Shown here piece after piece: positions 24,778-40,793 of a stretch of DNA of 64,000 nucleotides (within the stretch, counting starts at the first letter, position 1; each line of letters starts with the position of its first letter). The notes under the pieces are model-generated. The model ran no database searches. It saw nothing but the letters and a program-made list of their open reading frames with translations, and had not been told where the DNA came from. The DNA is from Chrysomallon squamiferum. Taxonomy: Eukaryota; Mollusca; Gastropoda; Neomphalida; Peltospiridae. The stretch is from positions 11,771,980 through 11,835,979 of the forward strand of contig CM022669.1 in assembly GCA_012295275.1 (NCBI GenBank). Reading direction: 5' to 3'. The position numbers and the translations under genes are program-made.

Positions 24778-24782
<5 letters not shown>

Positions 24783-24985
24783 AAAGAGGGGAAAGCATGA
24801 ATTTTAAAGATATTTCGAGAAAAAAAAGAATAACTAAAAAGTAATCATTGATGATTTGCATATGACGGTTCGATCACAAACCCTTTGGTACTTCACGTAT
24901 ATGTAAATAATTCTCAATAACGTTGTAGCTGTTGTCAATCCTAGTGTCAGAGATATCCATAACAAGACAAGCCTATATAACCTTT

Positions 24986-24990
<5 letters not shown>

Positions 24991-25032
<42 letters not shown>
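24991..25032. repeat. T42 homopolymer
   Basis: An uninterrupted T tract. On the minus strand it reads as poly-A. Its length is probably not exact in the assembly. Confidence 0.95.
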
Positions 25033-25194
25033 CTGGTCTCAAATAATGTCAGTAGCAAGGACAGCCTAGCATGATTTCGGGTCAGCGCGATTAGTATACA
25101 TATTTTATACTAACATGAATAATAGTAGGACATCTGTTTATGATATACAGATAGTTTCTGTGGGTTTTGAGTGTGTATAAACAACTCGGGAAAG

Positions 25195-25762
25195 ATGGAT
25201 CTACTGCTCGTTGTAGAGTGGGCTACTGTTGTTACAACTTTTCTCATGTTTGCTTCTGGCATGTAAGTAGCTGTTAAAAGTGCAACTGCGCAATGCAGTG
25301 CCTGAACATGTTAAAATAAAACTTTATATACAGAGAGAGAGTTTGAATATGTGAAGTTATCTGTGACAAGTGACTGTTTCGCATATTGCACAGACTTTTA
25401 TTTTATTTCAGTTATTTTATTTTATATACTAAACACAATATCTAATGTCAGAATTTTTGATTTGCGTTAAAAGTTTCTTATCGTCATTTTACCAGTTTTA
25501 TTCTCTTCGTTTTCTTTCTGCCTTTCTTCTTCTTAATTAATTGATTTATTTATTTAGATAGTTATCTTTATTTATTTTATTATTTTTGGGTTGTTTTCTT
25601 TTTGTTTCATAAAAACACATAAAGTTCAACAAGAATACACTTGTGAACTTAACTAAAGTAAATAAGTTCAATATACGCTTCAAACAGACGTTTTTAACAG
25701 TTTGCTTATTTCTTCCGAATTTGATTCTGTCGTCTGCTCCCCATAACAGCAGCCTGTTATTA

Positions 25763-25804
<42 letters not shown>

Positions 25805-26192
25805 GGCAGGAACACTACAACGGAGGCAATTATGAGACGATATAATATATTATATTTATTTTATTAAATGCAGATAATTTTTACTTAGTGATGTGTGTGT
25901 GTGTGTGTGTGTGTGTTTATACTTACTTGTGTACTTACTTACGCTAAATACATTGTTTCGACCACTTGCATAATAGGTTTAACGCCACACGCATGATTAG
26001 AAAAGAATTGTTAGACCCTTATTGTTAATAAATATATTTTATGAAAAGCTTTTTCTTGCTTAATAAAAGTATTAATGAATATAAAGTGTTTTGTTGTTAA
26101 AGATTCATTGAAAGCTTTTATACAAATCGATAAATTTTTGTACTATCGACTAAGTTTCTACCGTAAATGCTAATGCTAAATAAATAAATGAA

Positions 26193-26223
<31 letters not shown>

Positions 26224-26471
26224 ACTGCATGCTTTACCAAATGATAATATGATAGTTATGATCAAATATGACACTTTTTTTTTAACACTATAAAACAATT
26301 GTTGTTTTTAATTCAGACTGTGTAATTAAAAACGCACACACACATTCCACACACATTTACATTCAATCACTCTCTTGTTCCCTGTCAATATGTCAATATG
26401 GTTTAGGTTTCTGAAACAATGTATAAGTGTTTATAAATTGAAAATAACAAACCTTACAGGATAACTGAATG

Positions 26472-26554
<83 letters not shown>

Positions 26555-26967
26555 TTCTCTAGTTCTTTATTTATTAGTCTACCTGTCTGTTTGTCTCTCG
26601 GTTTGTCTGTCTATCTGTATTTTCCTTTCTCATATTAATTTCTACAGTTCTATGCCGTAAAGGTATTTTGTTTGTTTAAAGTTTAATTATTTATTTTCAG
26701 TCCTCTATGTGTTAGTATGTGGAAAACGAATAACACCAAAAACGTACCTTTCATCTTCTTCATTGTCAACATCATTATGTAAGTATGGGATTATAAACAT
26801 CCAAAGGTATATCCATCTGTCTGACTAATCTAGGCTAGTGTGCAGTTATGTAGTTACATGTTAATTAACTTTTTATTAACGAATTCTGAATATTTTCCTG
26901 TACCTAATTTCTGTTTAGATTTATTGACTTTATAGGATAGAAACGGGGATGTTGAAAAGTGTAATTT

Positions 26968-27051
<84 letters not shown>

Positions 27052-28160
27052 TGTAACTGATGTTTGACAGAATAACATTAAAGCTTGTTTCTAATAAAAA
27101 TTACTCACAGTAAGTGGGCTGTAATTGGAGAAATGTAGTGTAATATTTTAGATCTGTTATAAAAATATTTTCTAAATAATTAGAAATGTGATATATCATG
27201 ATACAGTTAAAAATTTATTTCGAATTTGATCTTTATCATAATTCAGTACTAATGCAGTATTAATAACATACACATTTTGTTGTATTTGCAGTTCAGTTAT
27301 AGCGCTGATTTACGGATTACTGACGTACAACGCTCTACTGATACTGATCAACGTCGTAGGGACAGCGATGTGGGCAGTCTACGCTCTTACGTATTTGTAC
27401 ATCAGTAAGGAAAAAGTAAAAACACTAATACCGGAATTTTGTAAAATTGATTTTTTTTTTAAATTTTAATAGTAATTCCTTTAACTTCATTATTTATTTA
27501 TTTATTTATTTATTTATTATTATTATTATTAATCATATTATTTTTAAAATATATATATATATATTTCCTCTTATTTCCTCTTAATATATCTATATATCTG
27601 TAGCTATATGCATGTATGTGGTTGAGTGAATCAGAAAGAACGAGAGGGATGTGTAAGTAAAAAAAAAAAAAAAAAAAAACAAAAAAAAAAAAAAAAAAAA
27701 AAAACAATTGATTATGAATATGCATCCACTTACTGAAATAAATAATTAATTTTAATTATAGATGTAACATACGATATAATGATTTTCAGAACAAAGCAGT
27801 TTTACAGCTGTTAGTGGGAACGATACTGTTGCTTGGACATTTCGTTTACTTGAAACATTTCGCCAGCACACCTGAAGAGTTTATTAATCAACTTGGCTTC
27901 CTATTGTTTATCTGGGGAAATATCGGAATTCTCACACCCACACTGGATATTGTGAGTTGTGTATTATAATCAGTATAATAATTATTAATCGTAGTTTATA
28001 AAAAAAATAATAATAATAATATTAATAAATAAATAAATAATAATCAAAAAATCTATTCAACACAAACTGGATTACTATAGCTGATATAAAATAATAATGA
28101 TAATAATAATAAATAATAATAATAATAACAAATACAAACATAATAAACATGATGATGATG

Positions 28161-28192
<32 letters not shown>

Positions 28193-28200
28193 CAATGATG

Positions 28201-28259
<59 letters not shown>

Positions 28260-28882
28260 GAACAAGAACAAGAAGAAAAGATAATACAATAACTTAATTG
28301 AAAAACCTTTTTGTTGAGACACCTCCTCCCAATAAGAAAGAACAACAAACAACAAAAACAACTACAATAACAACAACAACACAACCAACAACAATAAAAA
28401 CACTCTATTCCGGCTCATTATAACTTTAATGTACTTTCAGTGGAAGAATTTGAATTTTTTTTTCTTTTCATTTCAGATTGATGTCATCAAGGAAAAGAGT
28501 TCGGATGATATGTCTCTGTCTTTGTTATTTGGTGGGACTGTAGCGCCACGTGGTTGCTATACGGCTATTTAATAAAAGACGTTTATATTTATGTAAGTTT
28601 ACAAGCATACATACATACATATGCACATACTTAACATCATTCAACTGCATCAAAGACTCGAAAAACATGATTAATTTGTTAAATTTTCTAAAATTAAATT
28701 ATACTAGATTTAAAATTAATTATACAGTGGTACTTTGTATAAGCAGTATTATCATACAGTGGTTAACCTAAGTCAAAACTACTTTGCCCGTATACATTAT
28801 TATCTCAATACATTCTCATAATCACACGAAACTGACGTATCCAAGGAATAATCCTGTTATGTAAAATCTTGCTATTATATAT

Positions 28883-28945
<63 letters not shown>

Positions 28946-29086
28946 ATGCACACATTAAATTTTGTGTTTATGTTGCAGGCGCCTAACATCCCGGGACTGG
29001 CTGTTAGTGCCGCGAAAATTGTGGCTTTGTTTGTGTACCGAGGTGGATCCAAAAAATATGTCTACGGTGCATCAGCCCTAGCTTAA
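25195..29086 (+). CDS. SLC50A1: SWEET-family sugar transporter (MtN3/SLC50A1-like)
   Basis: Seven-helix uniporter of sugars in the plasma or Golgi membrane, built of two MtN3/PQ-loop triple-helix repeats. Six coding exons: 25195-25262, 26701-26778, 27292-27415, 27790-27951, 28477-28592 and 28979-29086. All are GT-AG with matching phases, except that exon 5 is one base short. With one base allowed for, the product is about 218 residues (human 221). Seen: a first helix with no cleavable signal (MDLLLVVEWATVVTT), IPLC plus the loop TKNVPFIFFIVNI, a second-third helix block YGLLTYNALLILINVVG, linker YISKEK, a second-repeat helix, the loop KEKSSDDMSLSLLF (family KS..SLPF type), WLLYGYLIKDVYIY and PNIPGLAVSAAKI. 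As written, the frame ends early at TAA 28570-28572. The last exon is intact, with its own TAA. Confidence 0.9.
25757..25804. repeat. (ATT)n microsatellite in SWEET intron 1
   Basis: Trinucleotide run in the first intron of the SWEET gene. It accounts for poly-Leu or poly-Asn open frames on both strands. Confidence 0.95.
26475..26554. repeat. (GA)n microsatellite in SWEET intron 1
   Basis: A GA run of about 80 bp with one AAA interruption near its end, about 145 bases before exon 2. Confidence 0.97.
26974..27046. repeat. (AG)n microsatellite in SWEET intron 2
   Basis: An AG run of about 73 bp, about 245 bases before exon 3. It is the third long AG tract within 2.4 kb. Confidence 0.97.
28085..28256. 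repeat. Interrupted (AAT)n repeat in SWEET intron 4
   Basis: AAT/GAT trinucleotide array with short interruptions. It generates poly-Ile, poly-Leu and poly-Tyr frames on the minus strand, which are not genes. Confidence 0.95.
28531..28546 (+). other. SLC50A1: Frame break in SWEET exon 5
   Basis: Upstream of GGTGGG (28531-28536) the frame encodes the conserved KEKSSDDMSLSLLFGG. Downstream, a frame shifted by one base gives SATWLLYGYLIKDVYIY and joins exon 6 in phase. One extra base, for example a fourth G, restores continuity. Exon 5 is 116 bases, and the flanking phases require 117. Confidence 0.85.
28886..28943. repeat. (CA)n microsatellite before SWEET exon 6
   Basis: An uninterrupted CA run ending about 35 bases upstream of the exon 6 acceptor. 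Intronic CA repeats near splice sites can bind hnRNP L in animals; such an effect here is only a possibility. Confidence 0.96.
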
Positions 29087-30136
29087 AAGATTAAAATTAA
29101 TAAACAATATTTAAAAAAAAGACATTTGTATCTAAATTAAGAGATGACAACTAGTTACATATAATAATATACGTACGATTATCAATATTTTCAGAGAACT
29201 GGCGTTGGATATGAATTTTATTTTATTTTATTTTATTAATTTAGACACTTTAAATAAAAACTTTAAAAAATCTTCTTCTTCTTCTTCTTCTTCTTCTTAT
29301 CTAAAGTTTTATATTAAATGTGACGTGCATGTAATCATGTATCTAAGATAAGCATGGAGAGGTGGAAATAAAAGAAAGAAATAAAGCATTTTTACACATT
29401 TCACATGGCTTGATTATTTATTTTCACTCACAATAAGTTTGTGAATGTTTAGCATATTAAATTCTGTGAGATATATGATGTAAAACAAACAGCACAAATT
29501 ATTTCATCTAACGTGTGTGTTAGTGTATGAAGTATGTACTTCAGTGTGCGTTTGTATATGCGCGCACGTACGTTTAATAGGTGAGTCCATTCTGAAAAAG
29601 AAGTACATTTAAGCATACAAAGTTTAAGAAGAGAAAACAGATAATAAATAAATAAATAAATAACAATTGTCTTATACAGTGAAAACATCTCTAGAAGAGT
29701 TGTAATGCTTCTTTATATATTATCTTGGCATTTCGATTGCTTTATGTCAAAAAAAATAATAATAATAATAATAATAAAGATAAATTCATGCCTAGAACTT
29801 AAAATAACTTCTGAAATAACGTAACTCGAACTAATTAAAGTACTTTTAATATCTGTTATTATTATTTTCTTTTTTTATGTTTATTTTTATTTTAATTTTT
29901 TGGGGGTGGGTTGGGGTTTTTTTTAACTCAAAAATAAAAGTCAAGAAGAAAACAATGGATTTATTGTTTGTTTTATTCTTGCATTTTATTGTTGGAAACT
30001 CAAATTTTTATATCTCATTCTAATAAATTGAAGTATATGCCTGTGTTTGGAAATTATGAATCCATATAAAAAATAAAAATAAAAAGTAAACAGTAATAAT
30101 AATAATAAATAAAAAAGTAATAATAATAATAATAAT

Positions 30137-30179
<43 letters not shown>

Positions 30180-30268
30180 AATAAAATATAAATGTATACA
30201 AAAATGTAAAATAAAATCGTATGCTATCCAGTTACAATGTAAGTCAATTTAGTATGAGTATGACGGGT

Positions 30269-30306
<38 letters not shown>

Positions 30307-30597
30307 CTTTTATTAATTTTATCGTTTATTTTGGAAGCTTAACTCTTTTCTTTGGGGGTGGTATATTTGTTATTCTCTTTTGCATATGAACTAAAATATA
30401 TATATATATATATATGCTTTCTGTTGCCTCATTGATTTTCTTTTAAATGCTCTTTGTATAGGAAAACGCTGTTTATGTGTGATAGGAAAAGAAGGAATTC
30501 GAGGTACGAAAACACAAGACGGGGTTTCCATACTTCCTGTTCACGGCCTCTGCCTGATACACGACCATTTTGGTCGAGAAAGTTGAGAAGTGTTGTC
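29087..30597. other. Spacer between SWEET and ATP5F1A
   Basis: Holds a CTT microsatellite (about 29270-29298), AAT arrays (about 30095-30175) and a T tract (about 30272-30301). The ATP5F1A promoter and 5' UTR must lie in the last few hundred bases, and the part from about 30480 is notably more GC-rich. I see no other gene. Confidence 0.55.
29099..29104 (+). terminator. Polyadenylation signal of SWEET gene
   Basis: AATAAA lies 12 bases after the stop codon. Another AATAAA-containing stretch lies at about 29367-29385. Confidence 0.45.
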
Positions 30598-34687
<4,090 letters not shown>

Positions 34688-34847
34688 TGAGATACTACTT
34701 AGGACATAACTGACATTTTTGAAGTGTATAGTAGTGCTGTACTTTAAAATATAATGTGTGGAAGTTCAGCATCATCAATGTGACTGTGGTGATGCATGTA
34801 TTTTGGAATTTGTACATTTATTCCATAAGAAATGGAAAAGAAATGAA

Positions 34848-34853
34848 AATAAA
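34848..34853 (+). terminator. Polyadenylation signal of ATP5F1A
   Basis: AATAAA lies about 160 bases after the stop codon and is followed by a T tract (about 34874-34905) that could act as a downstream U-rich element. Confidence 0.55.
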
Positions 34854-34872
34854 AAGATCAGGACTTTTGATT

Positions 34873-34910
<38 letters not shown>

Positions 34911-37456
34911 AGTATATACTGTGATAACGCACTGGAATTTGGGTATTACTATTACTTAAGCAGATTAATTGGAATATTGATATAATAGGTATTCATGAAT
35001 GTAAATTTTTTGAATTTCAAAGCTAATCACTTCAGAATTTCAATGAATGTCCAAAATATCAATTTTTTGATTTAAGATCAGTTGAATCTAAAATTAGGTA
35101 ATAAATTATTGCAGGAAACTGCTGCAGGCACAAATTACTTGCATTGAGATTTGGGTTTTAAATAATCTTCACGATTTTTTATGGATGAAGACTACATATG
35201 TTACAAATTTCATAATACATAAACTGATTTAACCTTAAAGAAAATAAATGCTGACCAAACCAAGTTTGTTGTTAAATAAGAGTTGACTGTTCCAATTTTT
35301 GTCAAATATTTTGCAATCGGAAAAAGAAAAGATAACACAGCGAATGACTAATGTTTATTTTATCACACACTTTCTCATCACATGCAGCCCTAAAGAGCAA
35401 ACAGTAAACCTAAAACTGAGAAACAATTGCATTGAACTATTAAGCAAGTCATTTAAACTTTGATTTAATAATGTAATTCAAGTCAAAATTTCTAGCACAC
35501 TTTGTTTGTTGTCATCTTTCTTTTTTTAAATCTGGAATACTCTTTTAATACTTTACAATTAATTTGATTTCTTGTAAAATGTAATATCTTGTTTATAAAA
35601 TGATAAAATAATTTTTCACCAAATTAATATTACATTTATTCACAAAAAAAACCCTCATTTAACAAGGAGCTCCAAGCTTCTCTATAATGAATACTAGTGA
35701 TATTTATACTATACTGGACACCAAAAAGCCAAATATTGAAAAATATGAAGCATACATCCATAATGCTTTATACGTGAGATACAGTGATTAAATCCATCTA
35801 CACAGAATACTTTTCTTACGCTCATCTCAAATGAATTTTACATAACCAGTTCTCAAAACAAACATTCCTTATCCTAAAACACAATAAAATGAGTTTTAAT
35901 TACCACTACACACAAATGAACCACAGAAAACCAATACTAATAAACCAACAAGTAAATACTCCTGTAAGACGACAACAAATTATGCATGTAGAACATGGCT
36001 TAATCATGAACTGCTTGTCAACATAGATTTAAAAAAAATAAAATTCAAAATGAGGTATCAAACCATTCAAAAGTACAAAAAAAAAAAAAAAAAAAAAAAA
36101 TTATTAACATTATGAGCTAAGTTTTACTAGTTTCACATTTAATATGTGGTATTTTAAAAAGAAAATTTTTTAGATTTTTAAATTAAGTGAATTATCTATG
36201 GCTTGTTAAGTAGAGTCATCCTTCAGAAGAGTTATCTGAAATGTCAGATAATATGTTGGGTTTTTTAAAATTTAAATACATGATTTAAAAACAATAACAG
36301 AACAAACATAAAATAATATCAAGCTATCAGCATACAATATACTACTAAATATATCTAAATACTGCAAATACATACCTTTTTTTTTAATATATTACAGTAG
36401 CAATATAATAAATACCTTTCCAAATAAATTATGAATATAATATACTATGAAAGAAATTATAAATAATATCTGGTATATATTTTTGTAATTAAAGATAGGA
36501 GAAATAAATGCAGTAACTCCTATGAATGAAGTGTTGACAAATGCAAAAGGTGAAATTATAAAGATCTCTGCTCTTGTTAGAAATAAAGCTAAATTTATTT
36601 TTATACATACATATAGGTTTGAGTATAAAATATATTTAAAAATTAACAATAATAAAATAATTATATAATAATAAAAGACATATAAAACAAAACTGGTGTA
36701 TGCTGAAGCAGGAGATTCTTGAAGTTAAGAATCAATGATATGGTATAAAATTATTATTTTTGATATTTTAAATAGTATATTTGGCTTGAAATACACATGG
36801 TGAAAAATAATTTTCATACAAAGAATTCCAAATTAAACTTGCTTAAATTATAGATAAAACAACTGCCATTTATGTAAACAAAATTATATATATATATATA
36901 TATAAACACACAAACACACACAACAAATATTTTGATCACAAAACAATATTGTAATAATCTGTGATTACATAGTTATCATTAGTTTCACAGAACAGATAAT
37001 TTTATGAGTTTACAAATAAGTAGATGTATGCATTATTTTTAATTTTTAATTTCATTAGAAAATAAAACTTTGTTACATTACATCAATGATTAACAAAAAC
37101 AAGCCTATTAGTTGTAAACTGAAAATTTAATTTTTTCATAAATATTCATGAGTAAAAATAAAAGGATTTCAACAATGAATATTTTTAACCCGATAATCCC
37201 TTTATTGCACAAATGAAATACTATTTTCAAAAAAGCAATGTCAAGAGCTTTATAAAAAAAAAAAAATTAAACACAAAAGTCTTGTTTTTTTTCCTTTGGA
37301 GATACGTAAACACTGTAAATGTATGTAAAAACTTAAACAGTGTTCACTGTTAATACAACCATTTATCTTTGCTGATGAGTATTTTATTGAATCTAAATGA
37401 AAATAAATATCCAATTTTTATTTCATCACAAAATAAAATATTAAAATGTCATGGTG

Positions 37457-37470
37457 GAGTTATTTCCCTT
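37457..37470. repeat. GAGTTATTTCCCTT motif
   Basis: Second copy of the 14-mer, in the ATP5F1A/RIT spacer. The flanks do not resemble those at 694, so only the short core is shared. Confidence 0.4.
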
Positions 37471-38309
37471 GACACAGCAATCAAAATTTCATAAAGAAAA
37501 CAATTCAGATAAAATTATATCATGCAGTTATTTATAATAAATAGTCCATTGTAAAATAATTATCATATCATATTTTTTGGATCTTCTAACTCCCAATTAA
37601 TGCTGCTTTTGTCCATTTCAACCATATATCCCTTGATTATGTCATGATTTAGTCATACATCAAAAATAAATTGAATAATTGTCATTCTTAAGAATATAAA
37701 ACATCCTAGAAAAAAAATTCTGAAAAATGTTATATTTATTTATAGTTAGATAGAGATATAATATCTAATTAGTACTTATAAAACCAAATAATAAATTAGA
37801 CACACAAATATATGTAAATAAATAAAATGCTGCAGATTCTTTACATGAAGGATAAACATATTCATCACAGCTGGCAACAGGCATATTACAAAATGAAAAA
37901 ACAAAATTCACAAAAAAATGCTAACATGGCACTTTCATGACACTCCTACCATGCAAACAACATTTCTAAATCCATTCAAAGACATCTATCTATAAACAAA
38001 ACATCTTCTTCATGCTCATGATATTAAAAATAGTACTACAAAAAAACAGTGTACTTTAAATATTATTTTGGTTAATAACAATTTTAAAAATTTCAAAAAT
38101 AACATTTGGTTTGTTTGGAAAATCAGTTTTGAATAAAATGTGTTGATATTTAAAAAATTTGGATTTAGGTCGATATTTTAGAACTTATAAATAAGATAGA
38201 CATATATTCCATTTCAAAAGACATTCACAATAAACAGAACAAATTTTAAACTAAAAACGAAAAAAAAAAAAAAAAAAAAAAAAGGTGTGACATTTGTATT
38301 CCAGTGCCT

Positions 38310-38316
38310 TTTATTG
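38310..38316 (-). terminator. AATAAA just past the RIT stop codon
   Basis: The minus strand reads AATAAAA, starting about 6 bases after the TAA of the RIT-like gene. If used, the 3' UTR would be very short; longer alternatives may exist downstream. Confidence 0.3.
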
Positions 38317-38321
38317 TAATG

Positions 38322-40731
38322 TTAATGATTATGTGTTTGTTTGAAGACATGCCCAAACAGTGACTGAAATCTTTTCAACCGGTTTTTCTTCCTGTTTTGT
38401 TTTTCCATTGCTTCATTGGCTTCTCTTTCTTTGCGGCGAATTTCACGAACCAGTCCGTGGAAGACGTCGTCCACACACTGCCGAAGTACTGCCGATGTCT
38501 CGTAGAAAGGACAGCCAAGAGAGCGAGCTAGAGCTGCTCCATCTTCTGCTGATATCTGATTTAAAATGAACAAACTGTTGTCAGCAAACTTAAAAACAAA
38601 CTGCTTGATAGATGCAAGTAGGTGGTTGTTAGCTTTACTGACTAAATGAAAGAGTAAAAGCAAGCTACACATTAGCTGAAGTGGATATTTCATGTTCAGA
38701 TTTATATTACTCTTTTCAGACACAGACTGCAACATGAAAAGAATCCCATGGAAAAATAAAAATGATTGATTCCACGACCATCAAATTTCTTGCCAACACT
38801 AAAATATATTATTGCCTCTCTGTGTGAAGGTATTTGTCCATATAGTTATCAGGTTCAGCTTTTATTAATAAACAGTCCCAATGATTTATGTATAATTTAC
38901 AACAATAAGAAATTGCTTTATATACCTTCCATACTGTATCTAAAATGATTTTACTATTTCAGTAATAATAAAAATGATCAGAAATATTCATCAGAAAAGA
39001 AAAATTTCAACAAGACAGAAGAAATGCTTCAAGTTAGAAATGTGACTGTACTTCACCGAAATTTAATCACAACATTTTGATTTTGCTTTTGATATATTTA
39101 AAAAATAGTCAAAATAAATATTTAAATAATGTATCTGACTTTATACCATAATGAATAGTAAATTGGCAAAGTTATAATTTAAGCTATTTTTTATTTGTAT
39201 ATATATATATATATATTTAATTCATCATAGTAATTAGATTCAATCTGAGAGGACTTAACAGCAATTACCATGAAAATAGTTTTGAAATAAATATTTATAT
39301 TAATTGATTGTTACTCTCAGTAAATTATGATGGTCTATCCATGATGTTTTAACTGATTTATATTTTTTCTAAAGCCTTTTTTCATTGTTAAAATAATAAT
39401 AATATCATTTTTTGGTTTGAGTGAATTAATAAAACTGACTTTCAGTGCCAGAATAAACATTTATTTGGTAGCTGTTTTGGAACATCTTTATAAATATTAT
39501 GAAATAACCGAAGGTTTAATTGTTATAACCATTACTACCTAAATATTACTCTCATGCTTATATGATACCTTTCGTCTATCTTCCAAATCACACTTGTTTG
39601 CAGCAATAACTATAGGAATATCCTGCACTCTCACTCTGTCTATCAGCTTCTTGTATGCCATGACTTCGTCAAAACTTCGTCTATCTGTTATGGAGTAACA
39701 GATAACAAAACCCTGCCCATTTCTCATATACTGCTCTCGCATTGCTGTGAATTCTGGCTGTTAAATAAATCGAGTTATTCATTATCAACAAAAACAACAA
39801 AAGACATTTTTTAAGGAAAAATTATCATTCAGAAATGGGTATGAATCATGAAAGCAGCAAATTCTGATAAAAAGATAATTCAAGAGAATTTAAAACACAA
39901 ATATGAAATTTTAAAAAATTATTTAGATGAATAAATTTATAAGCCATATTTTTTGTCCTCCTCATGGTTACTGACCAATAATGTTTTCATCCAATTAAGA
40001 AATGATGATAAATTATTTTTTATACTTCCAGTTTATAGCAGTTTTCAGTTGTATTTGTAAATGCTATGATTCAAATAATAAAAATAATAAATGAAAATAT
40101 GATAACCATTATCCAAAATTATAATACGGATGTCAAAGATATGGATACCACTAGTTTGCAACATTTTGTATAAAGTAAAGCACATATCATATCGTTTGAT
40201 AAACTATCTGAGGGTAACTGACTGGACTGGGAAATAGCTGAATGGTTAGCCCAAGAAGGACTGATATGATACCAATCCCTTCCCCTTCTCTTTCTCATAC
40301 ATACACACAAATCTATATTCATTTAAGTTTCAAATATTTTGTTTCAAAGTGCATTAAAAATGCATTTTATTATTCTTGTTTTACGTTTTTCAACCCAGTA
40401 TATCATCTTACAGACATTAATGTAAGTGCCAGGTTATGAAGTATCTATCTGATTACAAGACAAGAGTTGAAATGAAAATGTGAAAAAAATCAATACATTA
40501 ATTTACAGTAACTTCTTACAGCTTGCAAGACAAATTAATTATCATAGGATATCAGATTTATCATGTCGAACTGCGGATGATAATTAACTGCATTTTCCAA
40601 ACTTGCAAAACCTAGACTGTAACCAACTCATTTTATTTAAAATAATATATGTATGTACTTTATTTTAAAATTATTATTATTGTTATTGTTGTTGTTATTG
40701 TTATGATTTGTTGTTGTTGTTGTTGTTGTTG

Positions 40732-40793
<62 letters not shown>

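Larger units (their letters stand above)
23014..25194. other. POLR2M/SWEET divergent spacer
   Basis: Contains the presumed POLR2M promoter (about 23.4-23.5 kb), a short GC-richer patch around 23960-24060 with an ATGGCGGC YY1-like core (24052-24059), an AG microsatellite and a long T tract. I see no coding exon. Confidence 0.5.
34688..38321. other. Convergent spacer ATP5F1A / RIT, no gene seen
   Basis: AT-rich sequence of about 3.6 kb. It holds T and A homopolymers (34874-34905, about 36076-36100, about 38261-38283), a TA run (about 36885-36903) and the motif GAGTTATTTCCCTT (37457-37470). Parts may be long 3' UTRs. No open frame resembles a known protein. Confidence 0.55.

Noticed and set aside
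27402-27408. Strong donor ATCA|GTAAGG inside SWEET exon 3
   Set aside because: Using it puts exon 4 out of frame; the weaker AAAAA|GTAAAA donor at 27415 keeps the transporter frame.
28022-28384. Minus-strand poly-Leu/Ile and poly-Cys open frames
   Set aside because: Translation of the AAT and CAA repeats in a SWEET intron.
40681-40791. CRISPR-like regularity
   Set aside because: Simple TTG/TTA microsatellite without distinct spacers; this is a eukaryotic genome.
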